Assembly: GCA_037176905.1 (NCBI GenBank)
Contig: JBBBWG010026491.1
Location: 1 to 56,544 of the forward strand
Direction: 5' to 3'
Source of the DNA: Azolla pinnata
Lineage: Eukaryota; Streptophyta; Polypodiopsida; Salviniales; Salviniaceae
Length of the DNA: 56,544 bases
Below are positions 10,392 to 23,400 of the stretch, piece after piece; within the stretch, counting starts at the first letter, position 1, and the number at the start of each line of letters is the position of its first letter. The notes beneath the pieces were generated by a model that made no database searches, was not told the DNA's origin, and saw only the letters and a list, made by a program, of their open reading frames with translations. The translations under genes were made by a program, and so were the position numbers.

Positions 10392-13300
10392 ATGGCCGCC
10401 GGCAACGCGACGATGAGGCTGTCGTGGAGCTGGACATTGGCGCTTGTTGCCGCAGCGGCTTGGCTTGTCAACATTGGCGCCGCGTCCCCGCCGTCGGGCG
10501 TGGCTGTCCCCTTCTGGAAGAACTACTACTCGGGCTGGAGCCCCGACCGCACCACCCTCGCCAATCGTGGCTACACCTTCACGATGTCGCTCGACGCCTA
10601 CAGCGGTTGGCCTTCGATCGATCCGTCTTTCCATATTGCCCGATCGATCTTCCTTCCGTTTCCGATCGATCAATCGATTCACCGATCTCCTTCATTTCCT
10701 GAACGACCGATCGGCTGATCGATCGACCAATCTTCCATTTCCGATCAAAGGATCGATCGATCGGTCGGTCGGTCGGTCGATCTTCTGTTTCTGATCGAAT
10801 CGATCGATCTTCTGTTTCTGATCGAATCGATCGATCTTTCATTGTCGGTTCAGGGTTTAGGGTTTAGGGTTTAGGGTTTAGTTTCTGATCGATCGATCGA
10901 TCTTCCATTTCTTGATCGACCGGCCGATCGATTCTCCATTTCCGATCGATCGATCTTCCGTTTCCTATTGATCGATCGATCAGATCTTTCATTGTCGGTT
11001 TAGGGTTTAGGGTTTAGGGTTGGGTTTCCTAGCTAGAAGACCCGATAGTTTTTGGAAGTAGCTAGAAAGACCAGGTTGATCGATCCATCCATCGATTCTA
11101 TTATGTGTGCGTAGGCTCGGGCTTCCAGTCGTACAACAGCTACCTTCACGGCTTCGTCAGCACCCGGATCAAGCTCGTCCCAGGCTACTCCGCGGGCGTG
11201 GTGGTCGCATACTATGTAAGTACCAGCATGTGTAATGTACCCACACAACAGATTGTGCTGTTGCCTTTGGATCGACCTTACTAATTAATTAGCATAGAGA
11301 GGATAATTGATTGCTTGATTGATTTTGCTTGATTGCTTGATTGATCGATTGATTGCTTGACTGATGTTGCTTGATTGATCAATTGCTTGATTGGTTTTGC
11401 TTGGCTGGTTTATCAATTGGTCGATTGCTTGATTGGTTGATCGATTTGCTTCATTGGTTGATTGATTTGCTTTATTGGTTGATCGATTGCTTGATTGGTT
11501 GATCGGTCGATTGATTGCTTGATTGGTGGATCGATCGATCAATCGATTGCTTCATTGATTGATTGGTGGATCGATCGATCAATCGATTGCTTCATCGATT
11601 GATCGGTTGATTCGATTGATTTGAGCGATTTGATTCATCGATCGATTGCGCCAACAGCTGACCTCGGCCCGGACCGAGACGACAACAGATTGGGACGAGA
11701 TCGACATCGAGTTCCTCGGCAATGTCACGGGGCAGCCGTGGATTCTGCAGACCAACATCTTCACAAGCGGAAAGGGCGATCGTGAGCAGCGCATCTTCCT
11801 GTGGTTCGATCCGACCGCCGCCTTCCACACCTACTCCATCTTGTGGACGCCGCAGCAGATCGTGTATGATCTCACTTCCTTCCGTTGCTAGATTTGTCGT
11901 GTCCTTTTTCTTTTCCGATAAACATATACTTTGATTAGTGAACAAAGAAACCGCCATATTGGCTACAAAGCATATGTCTAAACAGAAACCCCCAGTTAAA
12001 GGTTAGAAACAACAACACGACCAACCAAATCAACATCTTGATGTATCATCAAGTTATAGGTGGTGGGAAAAAGATAATTTTGCAGTAAATAACACCATCC
12101 TAGACCATGTTAGAGTTGCCTAAAACATTTCAGCAAAGGAGCAGAAATATTACCCAAAAAAGTCGCCTGACACAATTATAAACTACACTCGAACTTCTGC
12201 TAGGTTCCGAAATCACAAACCGAACGCTTGCTCTTATCTTCCACTATAGATTAACACCCAATGAATTCCGTTTGTTATAACATTAATTGATTTTAATTCG
12301 TGATCGCTTCCCACCAATTGATTTTTATTCCCTCCCTTACCACTGCTGCTATTTCCTACTCGCTTCTTCGCTAATCGATTCTATCCTTCTTCTTCTTGAC
12401 TGTCACTAATTATCGCATCCAATCCCTCTCTTCTCATGTTCATCGATTCTTGATCCTCCTACAACTGTTTACCGATTGCTTCCTACTTCTTGCTGCTGTT
12501 GACTAGCCGATTCCCTTATTGTATTCAGTTAACAAAAAAAATTAGTAAATTCCAGAGTCTAGTTGATTGGATTAACGCATTAATATGGTGTTAATCAATG
12601 AACCGAGCGTTAATCGATTAATTAATTTGGAGTTAATCGGTTAACGGAGCATTCCTCGATTAATTAATTTGGAGTTAATCGGTTAGCGGAGCATTCCTCG
12701 ATTAATTAATTCGGTGTATATCGAAGTCAAAATCAATCGATCACTTTAATTCGGGTGCGAATTGAGCTGGAATGAATCGATCAATTCACTCGGCGTCAAC
12801 TGAGCTCAAAAATTGATCGATTAGTTAATTGGGTGTTTAAATCGAGCTCAGAAATGAAGCGATTCTCATTAATTCGGCGTTAAAAATTTGAGGTCAGAAT
12901 GAAGCCGGATTCGGTGCGAATCGATCGATCGAGCGCAAATTAAAAAAAAAAAAACCAGGCATAATGAATCGGCAGCGCCTTCCGGACCGTGTTTAGCGAG
13001 CGTTTGAAATCGCGACTGGGGCGATTGAAATTTTTTTTAAAAAAATTTTTTGTTGGGGTCAACAGGTGGTACGTCGACAAGGTTCCGATCCGGATCTACC
13101 GCAACACGGCGACGACGGGCGCGACGTATCCGAGCTACAAGCCGATGACGGTGTACGGGAGCGTGTGGAACGGGGACCAGTGGGCGACGAGGGGAGGCCT
13201 CGACAAGATCAACTACACATACGCGCCGTTTGTGGTGACGCTGAACAAGTTCTGGATCGATGCTTGCCAGTATGCGACGGGGTCGAGCCCAGCGCCCGCT

Positions 13301-13468
13301 TGCTACACCAACCAATACCCCTTCTGGTGGGCCAATTACGCCCTCACCGATGCCGAGAAGAAGGCCTTCTCCTACTACACCAAGCGCTACACCGTCTACA
13401 ACTACTGCACCGATGTCCCCTACCGCTTCCCGACTCCGCCTGCCGAATGCGCAGATGCCCCCTGGTGA
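10392..13468 (+). CDS. XTH: Xyloglucan endotransglucosylase/hydrolase (GH16)
   Basis: Four exons: 10392-10605, 11115-11215, 11658-11863, 13066-13468; 924 nt, 307 residues. A signal peptide covers about the first 30 residues (hydrophobic [17 protein letters not shown]). The GH16 catalytic motif is [10 protein letters not shown] with Glu119, Asp121 and Glu123 (nucleophile, helper, acid/base), followed by the N-glycosylation site NVT at 127-129. Further XTH landmarks are [25 protein letters not shown] and a C-terminal XET_C domain with paired cysteines ([16 protein letters not shown]). Family role: cleaves and rejoins or hydrolyses xyloglucan in the cell wall. The residue before DEID is Trp, where the usual family motif has His. 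Exon 1 uses the donor GTTGGC; its phase agrees with exon 2. Introns 1 and 2 are packed with GATC and TTGATTGC repeats. High GC at third positions, unlike the prolidase next door. Confidence 0.95.
10606..11114 (+). repeat. XTH intron 1: GATC and telomere repeats
   Basis: Intron 1 consists largely of short units built on GATCGATC, alternating with TTCCATTTC/TTCTGTTTCTGATCGA phrases. Two blocks of TTTAGGG repeats interrupt it, at about 10852-10880 (four copies) and 11000-11019 (about three copies), both in G-rich sense on the plus strand. Confidence 0.85.
11216..11657 (+). repeat. XTH intron 2: TTGATTGC/GATCGA tandem repeats
   Basis: From about 11295 to 11655 the intron repeats TTGATTGCTTGATTG, TTGCTTGATTGGTTGATCGA and GATCGATCAATCGATTGCTTCAT. 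The last phrase occurs twice in near-identical ~51 bp form around 11530-11600. On the minus strand this reads as an open SIDRS/NQAI frame, a repeat artefact rather than a gene. Confidence 0.8.
12615..12720 (+). repeat. 42 bp tandem repeat inside XTH intron 3
   Basis: The unit CGATTAATTAATTTGGAGTT..GGTTAxCGGAGCATTCCT occurs at 12615-12656 and 12657-12698 with a partial third copy. Related TTAATCGATTAATT and AATCGATCGA words continue to about 12940. Confidence 0.8.
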
Positions 13469-14425
13469 TCGATCCTCTGTTTCGCACCCCACAAATTCTT
13501 TATTATTATTACTACTATTATTTGATTCGAATCCCTCTGAAACCTCCCCCAAACCCCCAAGCATCCCGATGCTTATGCTCGTTGACGCGATCGTGTCAGG
13601 GTGGTTTCGACAAGGCCGGGCACCTCTGGACACGTGAAAAAACTCGCAACAGTTCAGATGCCAATGCAAAATAACCCACTCTTGCCTCCATGTAGGACAT
13701 TACAATCTCGTTGCGAATTCAAAGACTGAATGAAATGAAATGATCTTCCTAACAGTACTTGCAAGCGGATAACCTTTCGAATCGAACGGCCTATATGTTA
13801 CGGACCATGAGACGAGATTCCCATAACCTTTGCACGATGCGACAAATGGCGGACAGACGGATAGTTTATGACGCGTGCAAGGACGTTTGCCACCTTGTTA
13901 TAAGGCGGATTCGATGTATATCAGGATTCTGTAAATTACCTTATAACTTCGTGGCGAGGGTTGCCTTCGTGGATTCTCCCTTGGCTTTGCATCGTTGAAG
14001 CTGCTTCTTCCGCCCGGATCTTCCGTAAATCGTCACTTGATCCGCCACCAGACAAATTGATTTGGCCCAAATGTCGATCGGCTTTACTCGTAGCGCAAAG
14101 AGAAATCAATCTAGGGACAAATCGATTCAACACTCCTCCAAGACATTAGTCACGAAGCGCCTTTGAGAAGACCGCGCAGGTTCAATGACTGCCGACGACT
14201 AAACCCTGAACTCGATGAATCGGCTGTCAGGATTGGCACCCTAAACAAACGCACCATTCCATTGACAGTAAGTCTTGGTTAGGGATACAAATTTGGGATC
14301 TCATCCAGCTCATGATGTAGATAATTGTTTAACAAATTTGGCCTCAAACTCTCGGGACTATGTTTGGAATTTGCTTAAAACATGAAATAGCTTCTGAATT
14401 TGTAGTTAGTCTACAGAACAGCAGA
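13469..14425. other. XTH 3' flank and prolidase upstream region
   Basis: An ATT/ACT triplet run (13500-13522) follows the XTH stop. The rest to 14425 is unique sequence without a recognisable gene. No clear TATA box lies close upstream of the prolidase start. Confidence 0.5.
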
Positions 14426-17400
14426 ATGGAAACCTTCAAGGTCCCCATGGAGCTGCATTCCCAGAACCGATCGAAACTATTGCTCTCTCTCCGTGAACAT
14501 TTTCAATCTCAGAACCTCCCTTCATTTGGGTTTGTTCTGTTGCAAGTAAAGCTCTCTTTACCCTAATATTTCGTCCTTTTTTTGAAATAATAATTTGTTC
14601 CTTTTGTAATTAAAAAGGTGTGGTTTTTCTCCTTCTCATGGTTGAAAAATTTGATATGCTTCAATTTCTATGATTTTGGTTGGATTATATATTCAATTGC
14701 ATAGGTTGTTTATTAATGTTTTACCTTCGCTTTCAAATCTAAATTCGTTGTTATTCACTGGCTCTTTTTCTTAACTGAATCTGTAGTTATTTATTGGTTT
14801 TTATCTAAAATTTCATGTTTTTTTATTATTGTTTCGATCGAAAATTTGTGTAGGGAGGAGAGGAGCAATATCATTACTGTACTGATTCCCTTTTGCTCTT
14901 CAGGTGACAAGCAGTATTTTGAATGCTTTCAAAATCCTGATTTTAATGCTCTAAATACGTATGTTTGTATGTCTGTATGCATATTGTTGGTTGGCGCTTA
15001 TGTTTGGCGAAACTCTGGGTGGTGATTCAGAAACTCTGCTAAACTCTGTCATAATTTTTTATTTGAACAAGAGGAAATTTTGTTTTCGAAATCTGATTAC
15101 TTGTTTTCTGTGGTACGAATGTCTTTGTAAGAGTTTGTTGCAATATCTTCTATTTCATAGTTTTTACATGAAAAAGGCTCTAGTTTTCTCATCCTTAACT
15201 AGTTTGATCATGCTGGCCTAAATTAGAAAGTTAATTTGATTTTGTCACTTTACAGACCACCCCACAATGTGCAATAATCTCTACTGTTGAGTTTAAGAAA
15301 TTCAAATGGATGAATTGGCAGCTTACACATTAATTTCCACATTGAATTCTAATGGTTGTAAATATGTATTTTCTTTTCTGATTTTCATTAGGCAGGAAAG
15401 CTATTTTGCTTATCTATTTGGAGTCAAGGAACCAGGATTCTTCGGTGCTTTGGTAAGTGTGGATCTATAGTTAAACAGTGTTTCTTTTTCAATCTAAAGG
15501 GATAGCTTTGTTTTTGTGGTATATCAAGACAAAATGCTTCTTTTATTTGGTCTCATTTCTAGTCCTATCCTAGTTTCGGATTGGATCTGGTCAATTTAGA
15601 ATATGTATGAGATAAAAGCCAGCTCTTTGACTACTTTTGATACTTCTTGCCATTGACGATTTTTCATGGTTGGTCTCATGGATGAACATTTGTTTGCGAA
15701 AACACGGTGACTGATCATAGTAACTCAATAGATAATTGAGAAGAAGGAGCTCACTGATCAACAGGCAAAGCTTGGCAAACAAATAAGATAAGTACTTGAG
15801 TAGCATAGCATGGATAGTCAGTTGGTTGAAAAATCCTAGAGGTGTAACTTCCTTCTGTTATGAAAGGAAGAACAAAAGTGAGAATTACCACCTTTGCAGA
15901 AAAGGAAAATGATCTATGATCTAAGAAGAAATGTTCCAAATATATGTCCTGCTAATCTGTTTCTATTTTCCATTGCATATGAATAATTAAAACCTTGTTA
16001 TCTGTATCCTTTGTACATGATTCATTTATGACATAGTACTTGGTATTGAAGTTTGTTCATCTTTACCTAGAAGCTGTACATTGATGCTAAAATTTCAGGA
16101 TGTCGCGACTGGTCAATCATATTTGTTTATTCCCAGGCTGCCAGCAGATTATGCTATTTGGTGTGGGGAAATACATCCTCCAACCTATTTTAAGGTAAAA
16201 TAACGAAGGAAATATTATATTAGGAAATATTTTATGACCGTGTATGCTGAGATGTATTTTCGTGGCAGAACATTTACAAAGTTGATGAAGTTTTTTATGT
16301 TGATGAACTGGTATCAACTCTTAAGCAACTTAATGAAGGGTTGGAAAAGACAACTCTATATCTGCTCAATGGCTTGAACACTGATAGCAATCGTTATTCG
16401 AAACCTGCAGATTTTCAGGTAAGGAGTGAGTTCACCAGTTTTGGAAATATTTTTTATGGATTTATAAATTGGCCTTTCACGAGACTTATAGAATTCTAGA
16501 AAGACACAAATATTGATAGTGGGGCTACAGCAAACTATGTATAGAAAGTTGTTAAACAAGTTTGTGCGGTTTGCTCGAAAATCAAGCCTCATTGTTTGCT
16601 TCATCAAAACTATCAAATGTGGTATCTAAACCCTTCATATAGTTATGTGAATTCTCAGCGTGTGTGCTCATGCACCTAACAGTGGTTTTTTGGGGCTGAT
16701 GGTATGGCCTTGGTCTTCTATCTCCTCTGGGCATTCAAGGCATTAGGTAGATGAATTTATTTCGTTCTTTAGCCCTCTCCAGTTTTGCTAGCGTGTGTCT
16801 GGTCTTCCATTGATTTTCAAGCTCTCTATACTCTTGGAATTGTTGAAAATGTAACTGCTCTATCACTCAATTGATTTAAAGTCTTTGGAGATTCGAAGAT
16901 GTTAGGATTCTTGTCTCATCATGCTAATTTGGCCTTGTTCCGAACATTTTTAGAGTGGTCTAAATGCGACCATACAACTCATGGAACGGAAACAGAAAAC
17001 AAGGTGTTTCTATCATGTGCTATTTTCTGCGTGTTCTTTTTTTGTATATCAAACGGAGGCTTGGTGATTTGATTGATCAGAGGGTCAATCCTGGTTGATC
17101 CCAATGAAAGCTTACCCCGAGGTTGAGTACTCACTGTATTCAGTTTGGACAGTGTGACTAATTATAGATGCTGTTTCACTGATTGACAGCTATTCAAGCG
17201 ATCAATATTTTAGGACCTGCACAATTTTGGGTCGAATCTTGGTTAATGTAGTTTGAATGCATATGTCTTTGTATGTACTAAAAGTTAGATTAGTCTCTGC
17301 AAATGTTTAGGACTTGCTTCTTGTGTAGTGTGTGATATCTCATTTTTCATTATCCTTACTTGGTATGATATTATTGATGTATTTCGATATGCTTGAGAAG

Positions 17401-20400
17401 GCTGTTTTTAATTATTCCAATGGATAATTAGGCTGGGCTGTTTGGTCTCATGGTATTTATTCCACTTGGAGGAGGTGTTTGACGTAAAAGCAATGTGCAC
17501 AATATTTAGTTTGTAGTTTTTCAATTATTTGTCTGCAATATTGTTTCCTCAAATTTAGTCTTAAAAAATGAGATTGATAATGTCCAATCTCAACCAAGTG
17601 AGGTCCAGTTTTAATTCCATGTACGAAATGCTTTTGGCTAAGAGAAAGAAGAGGAGTCCAGATTACACTATATACGAAATTTTTTATGCCATTTCCAAAT
17701 TAAATTGAAACATCGTTCTGTTACCTTTCTGGTGTAACATTTCCTCTTGTACAGGGGATAGATGAATTTGAAACAGACCATGGAACATTGCATCCTATCT
17801 TAGCCGAATGCCGTGTAATAAAATCCCCTTATGAGCTGGATTTACTACGTTATGTCAATAAAATTAGCTCTGCTGCACATGTAAAGGTGAGCTGACAACT
17901 ACTTTTCATCATTTAAAAGCTATACTGTCAAGAAAATAGAGTAGAATGAAAAATTCAATGGAATTTACGTATGGATCTATGAAATGTTATCGTCCTCCTT
18001 CCTAGTGCATTTTAAGTGGACTAGAAGTTATTAATGCTTCGATTTTGTATTTGTTAAACAGGTGATGCAAGCTGTACGGCCAGGAATGAAAGAATACGAG
18101 CTAGAAAGCTCCTTTTTGCATTACGTCTACTCCAATGGTGGCTGCAGACATGTGTCTTACACATGCATATGTGCCACTGGTCATAACAGGTCTTTATGCC
18201 TAGAAATTATCTTCGAAGTCTTTTTATATTCTATAAACGGAGATCATTCATGTAATATAGAGAGTCTAGATGTCTTAAGTGCATTGAAATTCGAAAATGA
18301 AATGCATGAATCCTGTAATTTGGCATTCTCCCCTCCTTGCAGTAGTTTCTTCTTGAAAGTAGCAAGACAACAAGGTTTTTTTTGGAAAATTGCAGTGCAG
18401 TATTACATTATGGACATGCAGCAGCCCCAAATGATCGGGTACTTGGGTTCTTTGAAAACACTATGAAATATGGAGAGATTAGTGATATTACAGATTCTGG
18501 CTTCTTAAAGATATAGTGGAAGTCTAACATTAGTGTGCACCATCTCCTTGCAGACTATTGAGGACGGGGACATGGCACTATTGGATATGGGAGCAGAATA
18601 TCATTTCTATGATTCAGATATAACATGTTCATATCCTGTAATATTTATCATCATATCTCTTCTGCTTGTACAAAGACTGCTTGAAAATCTGCCATATATA
18701 AGAAGCATTTTCATTTCAAACATTAATCATGTTTGTTGAGGGAAATGTTTAAAACGTGTTGATACATCTGGGACGAGGGACAATGTTGTGTTTATGCATG
18801 ACCTTTTCCATTACTTGTGTTACCCTCTCTAACAGATTCCCGGAGACTGAGAATACGGGCTCATACTCAACTAATCAGGACTTTTATGTCTGCCAATGTC
18901 CTCATCGTTCATTCTTTAGTCAAGTCAAAGCATAAGTTGAATGTGTGGGCAGAGAGAGGCAAGCTAGTTTTGGGAAACGGTTCTCTACCTTGGACTATAC
19001 CTCACAGTGAGGCTATTATTCAGGATCTTAGATGATATACCACGTGGACATATTTTAGGCTTGTGGTTTTTCCGATCGTTTGATACTGCCCCATGAGTCT
19101 GATTGATACAAAGATTAAGGGTCATGGAAGCTTGACACCAACTAATGTTGGGGTAATTTCTTTGTTGTGAGACAGTTTTAGTCAAGTTCTGAAATTCAGA
19201 GTGTTCATGTTAATATAACAACTGCAATCTCATATGCATGGAGTCTGATTTCCAAAATAATTTGAACTGATTCTGGCAATGCACATCTGATATGTATTTT
19301 TCTACAATTGGTATTTGAGTTTGAGGGATGTCTGAGTGTTTTTCATTCATGTTTCATGTTGTCTCATTCTTTATTTTCTAATGATTTTCTACTTGTGAAC
19401 AGGTGAATGGAGTCTTTTCTAAAGATCAAAGTATCATATATCAGGTTAGTATGTCAAGAATAAGGGCGTTGTATACTCTTTCCTACTATAAATGTCCGAA
19501 CTTTTAAATTTTGTGTCTATAATGCATCCATCCATCTGTTACCTCTCAATGTTTCCGGTCCATGTGTCATTCTGTGATGCCATATGTTGAACCAAATTCT
19601 CAGAAATACTGGATCCATATCCAGAACTGATGTGACCCGTTTAGAAACCCTTCCCATACTGAACACCTTCCCGCCTGACATTAAATTTCTTTTCGATAGA
19701 TCTTATTTTTTACTAGCAGCAAATGCTTATCTTGAAATGGTATTGCTGCCCCACTCATGTAGAACATGTAACATGTAACATAGTTCTAGTTTCGTGAGCC
19801 TATAACATATATCCCTCAGAGCAGTTTGCAAATAAGATTTCAAATGCAAAATGCTGGTTTTTAGCTCCTAGCTTTTCTAATATTAACATATCAGAGTTTT
19901 CAACATACATGGTGTCTCCGTTGCGTATAAACCCTATTATAACATGCGGTCGTCTATTCCTGTCTCCCCATTGTAGACTCAAATATCGGTAGTAAAATTT
20001 ATGGTGAGTGTGGTGCTCATGTACTTTTCTTCTGCATGAATGTGGGCAGAGAAACCATTTGGCAGAATGAGTTAAATTAATTTATTGATAGCATTGCGTT
20101 TTTTAGGGTGTGCTGGATGCTCAAAAAGCAGTTATAGCAGCAATTAAGCCTGGTGTAAGCTGGGTGGAGATGCACTTGTAAGCAAAACTTATCAGTTACT
20201 CTGATTCAGTTGCATATGCTTAAATGCATTCATCAACTGTGTGGCAGTCAATCCATGCAAGCAGTAAAATTCTTGTATACTGACTTCGAGACTTCACTGC
20301 AGGTTAGCAGAAAAGAAGATTCTGGAAGCATTAGTAAAAGCCGATATTTTGAACGGGTAAACTGAAATAACTGAAACTTGGCTCTATATCTTATAACAAA

Positions 20401-21260
20401 ACAAAGAATGGATGCTTATTAAGGTTGCGGAATTTGTGTAGAGACATAGACGAAATCGCAGCAAAGAGACTTGGGGCTGTCTTTATGCCCCATGGATTAG
20501 GGCATTTTCTTGGTCTCGATACACATGATCCTGGAGGCTATCTTAAGGTACCTTCTTGGGGTAATTGTATGGAACAAACCCATCACTCTTCCATTGCTCA
20601 AATGTATATTCACTTTGGGCTTCCTTTAGGGATCAAAACGACCAACTGCTCCTGGGTTGAAATCTCTCCGGACGGCAAGAACCCTCGAAGAAGGAATGGT
20701 AGGATCCTCTTCCTTTGCATCTGGTGTTGTAAATTTCCGATGGGAAACCTCAAATGTGAGGTGAAAATCTCCGAAAGCATTTCTTCGATGAAATGATGAG
20801 TGTGGGTGGATGTATAACTCGTCCAAAGATTATCCGCATTATAGTCCGGATGAATGGCCATAGCCGAGTATCCAAGAAGAAAGTCACGCCTTTTTCATGG
20901 CATATGCTATTGGCTTTTTCAGGTTATAACTGTCGAACCAGGCTGCTATTTCTCGACATACTGCTGGATGAAGCGATTCGCAACCCAGAGACTTCCCGCT
21001 TCATCAATCTTAAAGAGATCGAAAGATTCCGAAGCTTTGGTGGTGTAAGGCTTGAAGATGATATAGTAAGTAAACCTTGAGTTTTTGAGGATCTGGATTT
21101 CATCGCACGAATGGTTTCTCAAACCTGTTACTGAGCATTCTCCAACACGGCGATTTGCACTGAGCAGGTGGTAACTGCAACTGGATGCGAGAACCTGACA
21201 AACTGTCCGCGTGAGATCAGTGATGTCGAGGCAGTTATGGCTGGTGGCTCTTGGTCATGA
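14426..21260 (+). CDS. PEPD: Xaa-Pro dipeptidase (prolidase, M24B), frameshifted in exon 15
   Basis: Sixteen exons with matching phases: 14426-14545, 14854-14903, 15392-15452, 16099-16194, 16269-16418, 17755-17886, 18062-18189, 18396-18438, 18554-18637, 19403-19444, 20107-20177, 20303-20356, 20424-20547, 20630-20698, 20923-21065, 21168-21260. These give 1460 nt, one short of 487 codons. Cytosolic metalloenzymes of this family hydrolyse dipeptides ending in proline. Metal ligands by alignment to human prolidase: Asp271 and Asp282 (LLDMG, DSDITC), His371 (HGLGHFLG), Glu413 (ITVEPGCYF) and Glu453 (GGVRLEDD); His250 matches the active-site His of HYGHA. After VEPGCYF (about 20950) the frame slips: downstream family-like residues ([27 protein letters not shown]) are in another frame, and exon 15 is 143 rather than 144 nt. 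Read literally, translation ends at 21048 without Glu453 and exon 16. This may be an assembly error or a real lesion. Confidence 0.93.
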
Positions 21261-23400
21261 GCTAGTATATGCACAATACAACGCTAGTAGTCGACCGATG
21301 AGATTGTCTAGCCAAACTGGCAATGCTCAATAATGTTGCTTGGCAACAATCATTTGATAAACACATTCTACTAGCCATCAAAGAATGGAGTGATGGATCT
21401 AGAGCATGTTGTTCTGACTTGTTCTTTCCTTTTCTCCATAAATAAAAAGATTCATACTAGTAATAATGGGGCCCACTGTACAAATTGAACCAGCATGAGC
21501 AACTACAAATTGTGCTCTGCTAATTTTAGTTTCATACAAAATTGAATCTTTGCCTGAACCTAGATATTTGAAAATTTATACTGTAAAATAAGCTACTGAA
21601 CAACTTATGTCAACCCATCAGCCCTTTGCAAGTAAATGTTGCTGTCCTAAGGGAAAAGCCCATTTTGGAGAAGCATAATCGGGTGGAGAAAATCCCTCGT
21701 AACGATGTGAAAATGTTTCCACATTGTTTAGAAATCGTCGCAGGTGTCTTAACATATCCTTGTTTGAATCCTCTTTCATGGATTGAAATTGGTTTCTTAA
21801 AGTTTGACATAGATCCACCTACACATTCCATATACAATATCTTTCGGGGGGTGACGAAACATGTTCTAGACTTTGGCACATGGTAAGATCAATCAGGAGT
21901 CTCCAAATCGGATCGATGGGTGGCTGTCGAAAACTATGCTATCCCAAACATGCTTTTGCCTCGAAGAAAACAAGTCTCGTCGTCGCACTGTCGTGATGCA
22001 TAGTGTGAAACCACCTTGCACAAGGGGAGGGGGATCGATCAGCTGCTCACAACAATCGTGGCCTGCATGTCTGGAATCGTAATAAAGATATCGTTTATTA
22101 TTATAAGAGGACCACGATGAGTGTAGTGCGAATCTATTCTTCCTTATGGCTCTCGCTAAGACAGATCTGGTGGTCGATGATGCTAAGCGTAACAGGACGA
22201 TTCGGAGCTATAAAGCTGGTCGCAATTTCCGGGGAGAAAAAGGAAAGGGGCATGTTGTGCCCATTTATAGATCCCCCGTCCGGAACCAAGGTTCTGGTGC
22301 CCTCTCTGCCTGAAAGGGGGCGGAAAGGCGCGAGAGAATCATTCGGCCTCTCTCTCCGCTTTCACACTAGCTAGCTGCTCTGCGCGTTCTCCACGCTCGC
22401 GAGCTCTCGTTCCCTTGGGGCAAGGTGCGAAACCGTCGCCAGAATCGTGTGGTCTGTCTGATGCTCCTGAGTGCGTATCTTGACCGCTCGAGCACATATA
22501 TGCTCCTCCCGGTGGGGCAAAATCGCCAGAAATATGCGTTGAGCTAACTGTTGTTGTTCAAATCAATTTCATTCATATATCTATATCTATATGCTAACTG
22601 GTCAATCATCATGTTCACACTTGGGCTTGGCTCACCCGCAACAACACAGAGTCTGATTGGGCAAGACAGCTAGCTAATATGTGGCCATGAAATGGACCAA
22701 TCATTTGACAACAGGTCGCTGAGGACCTGATCAGATTGTTAGCTATCAGATTGCACAGACGCTAATAGCCCAACACACTCTGACTTGGAAGCACGTGATC
22801 TCTTGGGTCCACGGCTCTTCAAAGTGTCCACGGCTCTTCAAAGCAGAGCTTCTTAGTAGGGAAAGTTTACAGTCTCGGATCATTCCAGCGTACATGCCCT
22901 AGATCTCTGTTGTGAAAAACTTGGCCCTCTCTGTCCAATGCAAAAGCCAACCGACTTCGGCCAAGCGGTGGTTTGTCGTTCCCACGTTTTCTCATGTTGT
23001 GGGAAGCTCAGTAATGAAAAACGTGGGGTCGGATTCCGTGTGCATGTGTCTAGCGCATACGTGTAGCAGTTACTGCTAGCGACCTACGCTTTGACAGCTC
23101 AGAATCGCGCCCTCTTATGGATGCTGTTCCAAGAGGAGTGGAGTTCTGGTGAGATGCTCGATCGATAGCACCGCCACCACCACCATTGTCGATCGACCGC
23201 GTCCTGCACAGACGGTGCAATCCGGAGATTCTGGAATCACGGCGGATTGAGCCAAGATCCCAGTCTCCTGTGAGCATGCCCATGCTATAGACGATCCAGA
23301 GGTTCTGTGTGGAGTCTCTCGGATTCCAGAGCTCTCGATCGGTAAGTTATCACTGTACATTGTGATTTTCCGATCGACCGGCTATTATTAAAAACGCGTC
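21261..23400. other. Intergenic, no gene recognised
   Basis: Prolidase 3' flank followed by unique sequence. A weak TATA-like word (CTATAAATGGG on the minus strand, about 22264-22274) and some open frames (21610-21879 minus, 21626-21886 plus) are present without family features. A 17 bp direct repeat (GTCCACGGCTCTTCAAA) occurs at 22807 and 22826. I see no transposon termini. Confidence 0.45.

Noticed and set aside
9727-10437. 236-residue minus-strand frame with poly-Asp and SIDRS repeats
   Set aside because: It arises from translated ATC/GATC simple repeats; it overlaps the XTH promoter and has no protein-like sequence.
10443-11189. Frames antisense to XTH introns and 5' region
   Set aside because: Shadow frames created by GC-rich third positions and GATC repeats.
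18817-19035. Open frame between prolidase exons 9 and 10
   Set aside because: It has no prolidase similarity; the family sequence passes directly from CSYP to VNGVFSKDQ at 19403, so this is intron.
21610-21886. Overlapping open frames on both strands after prolidase
   Set aside because: Neither shows family motifs; a minus-strand TATA-like word at 22264 is too far and too weak to support a gene.
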